Assembly (NCBI GenBank): GCA_910585015.1
Contig: CAJUCT010000023.1
Location: 6,453 to 70,452, forward strand
Direction of reading: 5' to 3'
DNA from: an uncultured Acetatifactor sp.
GTDB taxonomy: Bacteria; Bacillota; Clostridia; Lachnospirales; Lachnospiraceae
DNA: 64,000 nucleotides
The position numbers and the translations under genes are program-made. Positions 7,951 to 14,970 of this stretch are shown piece by piece (the stretch's first letter is position 1; the number at the start of each line of letters is the position of its first letter). The notes under the pieces were generated by a model. The model saw nothing but the letters and a program-made list of their open reading frames with translations, was not told the origin of the DNA and ran no database searches.

Positions 7951-9054
7951 CTATAATTTTTTTTCATGAATGACAAACTGAGGTGTGGAGAGCAGATTTT
8001 TGGCTGCTTCCTGAGAGGCTTCGTCGTAGAACTCAATCCGCAGTACGCCCTCTTCGTATTCCCTGTTGTGGACAATGCCGATATTTTTGATATTGATATT
8101 GTTGAAGGCCAGAGTGGTGGCTACTTGAGCCAGCATACCGGGGCGGTCGTCTATATCAATGCTGAAAGAATACACCCGCTTGATGGGGCCGCTGGAGGCA
8201 TTGATAAAGGAATCCCGGTAAATTCTGGCACTGTCAAAAAACTGGTACAACGCCTCTCCCTGACGTTTATTAAGCTGGTCCCTGATTGCAGACAGGGAAT
8301 CAATGTAGCTGTCCAGCAGCCGGGAGATATTTTCCGTGTTGGTCAGGCAGATCTGCTGCCACATGGCGGAGGAGGAGGAGGCGATTCGGGTGATGTCCTT
8401 GAAGCCCCCTGCGGCCACCAGTTTCATGATGCCCTCCTCATTGTCTGAATCCCGCACCAGATTGACTAAAGAGGCGGCGATCACATGGGGCAGATGGCTG
8501 ATGCCTGCGGTGACATAATCGTGCTGACGGTAATCCAGCACCAGAGGGATGGCCCCCATGATCTCCACCAGCGTCCGGTAGGCAGCCAGCTTGTCCGGGT
8601 CGGTCTGTCCGGTGGGCGTCAGGATATAGTAGGCGTTCTCCAGCAGCTTGGCCTTGGAGTTGGCATAGCCAAAGCGTTCGCTGCCCGCCATGGGATGTCC
8701 CCCGATGAACTGTGCCTCCAGGCCCGCCTGAACGATATGCTCATGAATATCGGTCTTGACGCTGCCCACGTCCGTCAGGGTGCAGGAGGGGGAGAGAATT
8801 TTTTTCACCGCCTCCAGATTGGCATCATTTTTCTGTACAGGGGCACATAAGAAAAGATAGTCGCAGTCCGAAAAGCCCGCGTCAATCTGCTCCGCCGCCC
8901 GGTCAATGACACCGTCCTTCAGAGCCGCCTCCAGGGTGGCGGCATTCACGTCATATGCAGTGAGCCGTATTTCCGATATATTTTCCCGCAGGGCCCTGGC
9001 GATGGAACCGCCGATGAGTCCCAGCCCGATAAAGCCAATGTGCAGCTGTGCCAT
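7951..9054 (-). CDS. tyrA: prephenate dehydrogenase with C-terminal ACT domain
   Basis: Oxidatively decarboxylates prephenate to 4-hydroxyphenylpyruvate in tyrosine synthesis. The 367-residue protein starts with a Rossmann motif (IGFIGLGLIGGSIARAL), carries the family segments GSVKTDIHEHI and GGHPMAGSERFGY (substrate-binding His), and ends in an ACT domain of about 75 residues (SIDIDDRPGMLAQVATTLA). The ACT domain suggests feedback control by tyrosine or another amino acid, as is known for Firmicute TyrA. The start at 9054 follows GGGAGG; a 29-residue in-frame extension upstream is unlikely. It stands alone on the minus strand. Confidence 0.95.
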   Translation of the reverse strand: MAQLHIGFIGLGLIGGSIARALRENISEIRLTAYDVNAATLEAALKDGVIDRAAEQIDAGFSDCDYLFLCAPVQKNDANLEAVKKILSPSCTLTDVGSVKTDIHEHIVQAGLEAQFIGGHPMAGSERFGYANSKAKLLENAYYILTPTGQTDPDKLAAYRTLVEIMGAIPLVLDYRQHDYVTAGISHLPHVIAASLVNLVRDSDNEEGIMKLVAAGGFKDITRIASSSSAMWQQICLTNTENISRLLDSYIDSLSAIRDQLNKRQGEALYQFFDSARIYRDSFINASSGPIKRVYSFSIDIDDRPGMLAQVATTLAFNNINIKNIGIVHNREYEEGVLRIEFYDEASQEAAKNLLSTPQFVIHEKKL

Positions 9055-9188
9055 GTTGTTTCCTCCCAAATTGTGTTTTGTTATAGTAACTATAGCACGT
9101 TGAAGTGCGAAAAGCAAGGGAGGCTTCAGGCGGATAAACATCTCTGCCCGGAATGATTATCCCTCTGAAGCTGGTTATAGTCAAAGGT

Positions 9189-9313
9189 GTAAGTTTGGAT
9201 GTGTACATCCAAATACGTATTAACGCAGTATCGCAGGCTCAGCCAGCGATATGCAGGAAAGAGGTAAGTTTGGATGTGTACATCCAAATACGTATTAACG
9301 CAGTATCGCAGGC
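9189..9313 (+). repeat. element B repeats, one full and one truncated unit
   Basis: The period is 75 bp (9189 and 9264). Each unit has a first hairpin TTTGGATG-TGTA-CATCCAAA, then ATACGTATTAACGCA, then a second hairpin (GTATCGC...GCGATATGC) and the tail GGAAAGAGGTAAG. The second unit stops after its first hairpin and overlaps the 3' end of the minus-strand HD-Pnk gene. Here the element is antisense to both neighbouring genes, unlike the other sites. Confidence 0.85.
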
Positions 9314-10458
9314 CCAAGGAAAGTTTCCAGGGTCACCCTGTAGGCTTCCCAGGGGGCCGGGATTTCCAGTTTCCGGATCATGTCATTCAGGACGGTCTCC
9401 GGAATGTGCCGGGTCCTGGTGCGGTTGCGGCGCAGCAGTTCCTGATAAGGAACCTCCAGGTATAGGATATGCACTCTTGCTCCATAGCCCGCGAAAAGCC
9501 GCACCAGTTTTTGGCGGGTCTCCTGAAGGAGATTGGTGGCGTTCCAGATAAAGGGCCGCCCCTGGCGCAGGTATCCCCGGGCCAGTTCCAACGCCTCCTG
9601 GACGACTTTGCCGGAATTTTTTGTTGGCGGGATCCCTAATTTTTCCCGGAGATCGTCCAGGGAGACAACGGGGGGCCTGCCGTCTGAAGACAAAGCCTCG
9701 CCCTGTTGGGCAATCCATGTGTCTTTGCCTGACAGGGGAAGTCCGGCCATCACAATTACGTCAAAGGTGGTGTCATCATATAATTGTGCGCCCTGCCACA
9801 GGTCGTCTTTTTGGAAAAACTGGAATTTCGTATAAGGGTTTGCGAAGGTATAGGGATGCTCCCAAATTCCCAGTTCCCGGGCGTATTCTCCGAACAACTC
9901 CACCTGGCTGGGCAGTTGGCTGGGAAGAGTCTCCTGCCGCCCCAGGGTGTCCGCTTTGGCAAGCAGATATAGTAGTTTTAACGGGATACTTTCGGCGGCT
10001 TTGCACAGTTCCACCTCCGGCTGCTTTTTTGTCCAGAACCACAGGGGCAGACCATGGCAGCGGATCAGCTTTGCTACAAGTTCACGTTGGGCAAAGGTCA
10101 GACCGAAGCGCTCCGCTTCCTGATAAGCGGTTCTGCGGAAAATTTTCTCTCCCACAATGGTGTGCTTCGGCGACACCCATTTTCCGTCCTCTTGTTTTGT
10201 ACAGACGGGCTTTCCAATATCGTGGAATGCCGCCGCCAGAAACAGGAGCGCTTTTTCCTCCTCCGGCAATGCCTGCCAGGGGGCCAGCTTTGTCAGTTCT
10301 TCGCACACCATTTCCGTGTGCCGCAGCACATCGCCCTCCCCGTGATATGCAGGGTTTTGAGGCACGTCTTTTAACGATAGCAGTTCCGGGTGGGAGACTG
10401 CCAGCTTTTGCAGAGAATATCCGCCTTCTTTTATTTCATATAATATATTTTTTTCCAT
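9295..10458 (-). CDS. bifunctional RNA end-healing enzyme: HD phosphohydrolase + polynucleotide 5'-kinase (HD-Pnk type)
   Basis: A 387-residue two-domain protein. The N-terminal HD domain shows H39, H47 and the HD pair at 79-80 (AAAFHDIGK), followed by SPKHTIVGE. The C-terminal P-loop kinase domain shows Walker A GLPLSGKDTW, the substrate-side VSLDDLREKLG, and a lid RNRTRTRHIP. This domain order matches the HD-Pnk end-healing enzymes described from Runella, where the HD part removes 2',3'-cyclic or 3' phosphates and the kinase part phosphorylates 5'-OH ends. The RNA ligase gene immediately upstream supports a repair role. Two element A copies lie in its leader, and AAGGTG precedes the start. 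The last codons (GPAILR, stop) are read from an element B repeat. Activity is inferred. Confidence 0.85.
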   Translation of the reverse strand: MEKNILYEIKEGGYSLQKLAVSHPELLSLKDVPQNPAYHGEGDVLRHTEMVCEELTKLAPWQALPEEEKALLFLAAAFHDIGKPVCTKQEDGKWVSPKHTIVGEKIFRRTAYQEAERFGLTFAQRELVAKLIRCHGLPLWFWTKKQPEVELCKAAESIPLKLLYLLAKADTLGRQETLPSQLPSQVELFGEYARELGIWEHPYTFANPYTKFQFFQKDDLWQGAQLYDDTTFDVIVMAGLPLSGKDTWIAQQGEALSSDGRPPVVSLDDLREKLGIPPTKNSGKVVQEALELARGYLRQGRPFIWNATNLLQETRQKLVRLFAGYGARVHILYLEVPYQELLRRNRTRTRHIPETVLNDMIRKLEIPAPWEAYRVTLETFLGPAILR

Positions 10459-10479
10459 TCAATCACCTTCTTATTAAAA

Positions 10480-10578
10480 GTTCCGCATCTGTCCGGCCAG
10501 TACACAATACGGGAGATCAATATCCGGCCGCTCAGGCGTCCAGATATTGATCTGAGTACAGTCCGGACAGATGCTGAT
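10480..10578 (-). repeat. element A leader repeat, gene-proximal copy (HD-Pnk)
   Basis: In sense (minus) orientation it has the CAGCA start, stem CTGTCCGG pairing with CCGGACAG, inner arms GATCAATATC/GATATTGATC, core GGACGCCTGAGCGGCCGG and end TGCGGAAC. The end is 21 nt before the HD-Pnk ATG. The outer stem sequence differs from the TGTTCCC subtype, but both arms change together. Confidence 0.85.
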
Positions 10579-10583
10579 TAAAA

Positions 10584-10705
10584 GTTCCGCGTCTGTCCGG
10601 CCAGTACACAATACGGGAGATCAATATCCGGCCGCTCAGGCGTCCAGATATTGATCTGAGTACAGTCCGGACAGATGCTGATTAAAAGTTCCGCGTCTGT
10701 CTAGT
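10584..10705 (-). repeat. element A, second copy plus fragment running into the ligase 3' end
   Basis: A second full copy spans 10584-10680 and differs from the first by GCATCT to GCGTCT. From 10688 a third copy begins (GTTCCGCGTCTGT) and degenerates into the last codons of the RNA ligase gene, whose stop lies at 10701-10703. The ligase reading frame thus seems to end inside repeat-derived sequence. Confidence 0.75.
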
Positions 10706-11495
10706 CGGTACAGAATAGATCCGCTCCATCCGCCAGGCGGTTCGCCACTATGGGACGGCTGGCCCAATGGCTTTCCGAATCCAGAATGGTATTCAGGAAG
10801 GAAGCGCGGACGAATTTCAGGCGGTCAATGACATAATCCCCCTCTTCCACCTTGATATAGACTCCCTCCATGATGCCGGAGAGATCGGTCTGCCGGGTTG
10901 CCGTTTCCGGATTTACGCCGCCTTTTTTGCACTGCAAAAGGAAGTGTTCTTCTGCGTCTTGGGAGATAAAGAGGCTGGGCCCGATCCATTCTGCAATGGT
11001 CTCCGGGTTGGCATAATAGCCCTCGCTTAAAACCCGGACCGAATGGACAAAGGGGGCATTTTGCAAAAGGTCCCTGCGCTTTCGGGTAGAGAAAAATTTT
11101 TGCTCTGCCTTATCAAAAATATCAAACTCCATAAAGTAGTGGGGCAGGCAGTCGTAAAATACCGTATGCTTTGCATACAGCCATTCGCCGTACATTACAT
11201 ATCTGTCCCCCAAAAGAGCGCGCAGTTTTTCTTCAAAGCAGCCTGCCCACAGCTTGAACAGATCGAATTGCTTTTCACCGTAACCGCCGTTTAGGAAGTG
11301 CCCACGGCTTTGCAGGTACATTTTTCCGTTTCCGTCAAAACTGATGCCGCAGTTTGCGCCGTCCACCTTTTCCTCCAAAACCAGGTATTTCCCCTCGATT
11401 TCGCTAAATGCAACATTTTTTAAGTCCTCATCCCCGGACTGCTTTCTTGAACCCTCCAGATGGCGGGTGCGGGGATATTTATAAATCTGATCCAT
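10701..11495 (-). CDS. RNA ligase (T4 Rnl2-like nucleotidyltransferase)
   Basis: A 264-residue ATP-dependent RNA ligase of the covalent nucleotidyltransferase superfamily. Motif I is EEKVDGAN with the adenylated lysine at K43. Further motifs are QSRGHF (Ia), MYGEWLYAKHT (III), FMEFDIFD (IIIa), IMEGVYIKVEEGD (IV) and RLKFVR (V), so the catalytic set looks complete. It is a little shorter than T4 Rnl2 and lacks an obvious extra C-terminal domain. It lies first in a minus-strand pair with HD-Pnk, forming a heal-and-seal RNA-repair cassette. Its leader holds three full element A copies and a fragment. Its start follows AAAGGA. Confidence 0.87.
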   Translation of the reverse strand: MDQIYKYPRTRHLEGSRKQSGDEDLKNVAFSEIEGKYLVLEEKVDGANCGISFDGNGKMYLQSRGHFLNGGYGEKQFDLFKLWAGCFEEKLRALLGDRYVMYGEWLYAKHTVFYDCLPHYFMEFDIFDKAEQKFFSTRKRRDLLQNAPFVHSVRVLSEGYYANPETIAEWIGPSLFISQDAEEHFLLQCKKGGVNPETATRQTDLSGIMEGVYIKVEEGDYVIDRLKFVRASFLNTILDSESHWASRPIVANRLADGADLFCTD

Positions 11496-11520
11496 AATAT
11501 GTCAATCCTTTCTATAAAGA

Positions 11521-11910
11521 GTTCCGCATGTTCCCTGCAAGCACACAGATAGGTGATCAACATCCGGCCGCATAGGCGTCCAGATGTTGATCAGTGTACT
11601 TTCCGGGAACATGCTGTTTTAAGAGAGCCTATAAAGAGTTCCGCATGTTCCCTACAAGCACACAGATAGGTGATCAACATCCGGCCGCATAGGCGTCCAG
11701 ATGTTGATCAGTGTACTTTCCGGGAACATGCTGTTTTAAGAGAACCTATAAAGAGTTCCGCATGTTCCCTGCAGGCACACAGATAGGTGATCAACATCCG
11801 GCCGCAAAGGCGTCCAGATGTTGATCAGTGTACTTTCCGGGAACATGCTGTTTTAAGAGAACCTATAAAGAGTTCCGCATGTTCCCTGCAAGCACACAGA
11901 TTGGTGAAAT
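11521..11910 (-). repeat. element A tandem array (three full copies and one fragment), RNA ligase leader
   Basis: Copies begin at 11521, 11638, 11755 and 11872, an exact 117-bp period (98-bp element plus 19-bp linker). In sense orientation each runs AACAGCATGTTCCC, an inner stem GATCAACATC/GATGTTGATC, GGACGCC...GCGGCCGG, GGGAACATGCGGAAC. Copies differ by single bases (CCCTGCAAG, CCCTACAAG, CCCTGCAGG; GCATAG versus GCAAAG). The fourth is cut off near 11907. The proximal end lies 25 nt before the ligase start. Confidence 0.9.
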
Positions 11911-12138
11911 AAAAAAAGCCATGAAAGAATATCTTCCACAGCATACCAAAAAAGACAGTCCGGCGGCACTGCTTCTGCCTGCGGCTGCTTTTCAAATTGG
12001 GGTGCAGCCCCAATCGGATCAAAAATCCCATGCTCAAAAGATATCCAACTTAACAGGTACACAAAAACACCAGACACTTTAACCGATTCCGGAGGTGTCT
12101 GCAGTTCCTGCCTGTTTATTTGTCGGATATAGTTTTAC

Positions 12139-12660
12139 ATGGGGTCCTCCAATCTGAAACCGAAACAATATTTACTTTATCAATCTAACATTCTGAAAGG
12201 GATTTGTCAAGCGGCAGTTGATTTCATGAATTGCGGCTTGATGTATAAAATGGGCAGTGGTACATTGTACTCAAATCCAGAAATAGAAAAATTGTTGCAA
12301 GATAGCAAGATTTTAGTGGTAAATGCATACGTTCATCCATTTAAAGACTTTGGGGTTACATTGAAAAAATCAAAAATAAGTATAGTTTTTGGATAAATAC
12401 AGAAGGATATCCTGCGTTAGATAATAAGCAGATTATCAATAAAAGCCGCCGAACAGGGGGAACAGAATGCCATAGACTCGCTGAGTCAGTTCGGTCTGTA
12501 AACGGAAATTGCGCCATCAGAAGCCTCAGGCATCTCCCGGTCAATAAACTGTACAAAAACAATAAAACTACTTGTAAACTTCCAGAATATTTAGTAAAAT
12601 ACACTTATGGGTGTCAGAATGTGCGAAATCAAGTTCTGGCAAAATACCTAAATCAGACCT
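12139..12660 (+). pseudogene. decayed or spurious ORF of unknown origin
   Basis: An 85-codon frame at 12139-12396 (MGSSNLKPKQYLLYQSNILK...) has no ribosome binding site. Near 12352 the reading continues sensibly in another frame (DFGYIEKIKNKYSFWINTEG, YPALDNKQIINK), and that second frame stays open to a TAG at about 12675. This pattern fits a frameshifted remnant of a transferred gene. I recognise no family, and the part after about 12440 may be chance. The flanking 11910-12138 shows no gene I can support. Confidence 0.25.
12572..12600 (+). promoter_or_regulatory. promoter of the EF-G-like gene
   Basis: TTGTAA (12572-12577) and TAAAAT (12595-12600) with 17-bp spacing, about 78 bp before the start codon. 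Confidence 0.55.
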
Positions 12661-12677
12661 TAATTGGAGGATAGCTT

Positions 12678-14771
12678 ATGAATGTTTACACAACTGACAA
12701 GATCCGCAACGTATGCTTATTAGGTCATGGCGGCAGCGGTAAGACCAGCCTGGTGGAGGCCATGGCTTACCTGTCCGGCATTACTTCCAGAATGGGTAAA
12801 ACAACCGATGGCAATACAGTCAGCGATTACGGCAAGGAGGAGCAGAAGAGACAGTTTTCCATCAGTACCTCCGTGGTTCCCATCGAGTGGGAGGGACATA
12901 AGATCAATATTCTGGACACGCCGGGATATTTTGACTTTGTAGGCGAAGTGGAGGAGGCTCTGAGCGCGGCGGGAGCTGCCATTATCGTGGTGAACGGCAA
13001 GGCCGGCATCGAGGTGGGCACTCTGAAGGCATGGGAGATGTGCGAGAAGTATAAGCTGCCCAGATTCATCTATGTGTCCAACATGGACGTGGACAACGCC
13101 TCCTTCCGTCAGGTGGTGGAGGATATGACGGGGCTCTTTGGCAAGAAGCTGGCTCCCTTCAATCTGCCTATCCGTGAGAATGAAAAATTCGTAGGCTATG
13201 TGAACGTGATCACCGAGACCGGCAACCGCTGGCAGGGCAAGGAAGTGGTTCCCTGTGAAGTGCCGGAGTATAATAAAGCCAATCTGCAGATCTGCCGTGA
13301 TGCCTTGATGGAGGCGGTGGCGGAGACCAGCGAGGAGATGATGGAGCGCTTCTTTAACGGGGAGACTTTCTCCGAGGCCGAGATCCGCGCGGCGCTGCGC
13401 ACCAATGTGTGCGACGGCAGCATCGTGCCTATGACCATGGGATCCAATACCTTATGTCAGGGCGTTTTCACCCTGCTGGACGATATCGTGAAGTATATGC
13501 CCAGCCCGGAGAACCGGGAAGTGGCCGGCATCAATATGAAAACCAATGAGATCTACCATGCGGATTACGACTTTGCCAAGGCTAAGTCTGCCTATATCTG
13601 GAAGACCATCGTGGATCCCTTTATCGGCAAGTACTCCCTGATCAAGGTAAATTCCGGTGTGCTCAAGACCGATGATCTGATCTACAATGTGGATAAGGAC
13701 ATCGAGGAGAAGATCGGCAAGCTGTACGTCCTGCAGGGCAACAAACCCATGGAAGTGGGCGAACTCCATGCAGGCGACATAGGCGCTCTGGCGAAGCTGA
13801 CGGCGGCCCGCACCGGCAACAGCCTGTCCACCAAGAACACCACCATCAAATTCGGTAAGTGGGAGATTTCCACACCTTACACCTACATGCGCTACAAGGC
13901 CAAGAACAAAGGGGATATCGACAAGATTTCCCAGGCGCTGCAGAAAATTACCCATGAGGATCTGACCGTGAAAGTGGTCAATGATTCCGAGAACCGTCAG
14001 CTGTTGCTGTACGGCATGGGTGATCAGCATCTGGAGATCATCGCCAGCCGCCTGAAAAACGAGTACAAGGTGGAGATTGAGTTAGATAAGCCCAAGGTGG
14101 CATACCGGGAGACCATCCGTAAGACCTCGGACGTGGAGGCCAAGCACAAGAAGCAGTCCGGCGGCCACGGCCAGTATGGTCATGTGAAGATGCGCTTCTC
14201 CGCATCCGGAGACCTGGAGACTCCCTTTGTGTTTGAGCAGGAAGTGGTGGGAGGCGCTGTGCCTAAGAACTACTTCCCGGCGGTGGAAAAGGGACTGCAG
14301 GACAGCGTACAGAGAGGGCCTCTGGCGGCTTACCCGGTGGTGGGTGTGAAAGCTGTACTGTACGACGGCTCCTACCATCCGGTGGATTCTTCCGAGATGG
14401 CGTTTAAGATGGCTACCATTCAGGCATTTAAGAAGGGCTTCATGGAGGCCGGTCCTGTGCTGCTGGAGCCCATTGCCTCAGTGAAAGTGACGGTGCCCGA
14501 TTCCTTTACCGGTGATATCATGGGCGACCTCAACAAGAGAAGAGGCCGTGTGCTGGGCATGAATCCCACAGTGGGCGGCAAGCAGGTGATCGAGGCGGAT
14601 GTGCCCATGAGCAGTCTCTATGGCTATTGCACGGATCTGCGTTCCATGACCGGCGGCCAGGGCGAATACAGCTATGAATTTGCCCGCTACGAGCAGGCTC
14701 CCAGCGATGTGCAGGAGAAGGAAGTGGCGGCCAGGGCAGCCAAGGTGGCGGAGAACGCTCTGGAAGAGTAA
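12678..14771 (+). CDS. EF-G-like translational GTPase (FusA2-type paralogue)
   Basis: A 697-residue protein with the full EF-G domain order: GTPase domain, domain II (GKYSLIKVNSGVL), domain III, domain IV (KKQSGGHGQYGHVKMRF) and domain V (SLYGYCTDLRSMTGGQG). G1 is GHGGSGKTSL instead of the EF-G form AHIDAGKTT, and G3 is DTPGYFDF. G4 reads SNMD at residues 134-137 where GTPases normally have NKxD. These features place it in the EF-G-like paralogue group, whose function is unsettled, and not in the canonical FusA group, which usually sits in the str operon. It is monocistronic, with its own promoter (12572-12600) and terminator (14786-14818). Start follows GGAGG. Confidence 0.9.
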   Translation: MNVYTTDKIRNVCLLGHGGSGKTSLVEAMAYLSGITSRMGKTTDGNTVSDYGKEEQKRQFSISTSVVPIEWEGHKINILDTPGYFDFVGEVEEALSAAGAAIIVVNGKAGIEVGTLKAWEMCEKYKLPRFIYVSNMDVDNASFRQVVEDMTGLFGKKLAPFNLPIRENEKFVGYVNVITETGNRWQGKEVVPCEVPEYNKANLQICRDALMEAVAETSEEMMERFFNGETFSEAEIRAALRTNVCDGSIVPMTMGSNTLCQGVFTLLDDIVKYMPSPENREVAGINMKTNEIYHADYDFAKAKSAYIWKTIVDPFIGKYSLIKVNSGVLKTDDLIYNVDKDIEEKIGKLYVLQGNKPMEVGELHAGDIGALAKLTAARTGNSLSTKNTTIKFGKWEISTPYTYMRYKAKNKGDIDKISQALQKITHEDLTVKVVNDSENRQLLLYGMGDQHLEIIASRLKNEYKVEIELDKPKVAYRETIRKTSDVEAKHKKQSGGHGQYGHVKMRFSASGDLETPFVFEQEVVGGAVPKNYFPAVEKGLQDSVQRGPLAAYPVVGVKAVLYDGSYHPVDSSEMAFKMATIQAFKKGFMEAGPVLLEPIASVKVTVPDSFTGDIMGDLNKRRGRVLGMNPTVGGKQVIEADVPMSSLYGYCTDLRSMTGGQGEYSYEFARYEQAPSDVQEKEVAARAAKVAENALEE

Positions 14772-14785
14772 CATAAAATATAGCA

Positions 14786-14818
14786 GGGCAGCTTCTTTGG
14801 AGAGGCTGCCCGTTTTTA
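14786..14818 (+). terminator. terminator of the EF-G-like gene
   Basis: GGGCAGC (14786-14792) pairs with GCTGCCC (14805-14811), followed by GTTTTT. Confidence 0.85.
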
Positions 14819-14899
14819 TCCGTGGATGCCGGATTCCCATGGGGAATGGAGGATGCTTCACGGGATCGGATATGGCGCTGCGAAGCGGACAGAAAAAAC

Positions 14900-14928
14900 T
14901 TGACATCCCTGGGCAATAGAGCTAAAAT
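14900..14928 (+). promoter_or_regulatory. leuS promoter
   Basis: TTGACA (14900-14905) and TAAAAT (14923-14928), 17-bp spacing. The leader to leuS is only about 35 nt, so no T-box precedes leuS. Confidence 0.8.
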
Positions 14929-14970
14929 GAGCCATAACATCAAGAAAAATCTGGAAGAGGGGTAAAAGTT

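Noticed and set aside
11521..11910. CRISPR array
   Set aside because: The period is 117 bp, the unit itself is a long palindrome and the linkers are nearly identical; there are no unique spacers and no cas genes.
11828..12082. 84-codon plus-strand ORF
   Set aside because: It starts inside the element A array, lacks a ribosome binding site and has low-complexity composition; an opposing minus-strand frame is equally open.
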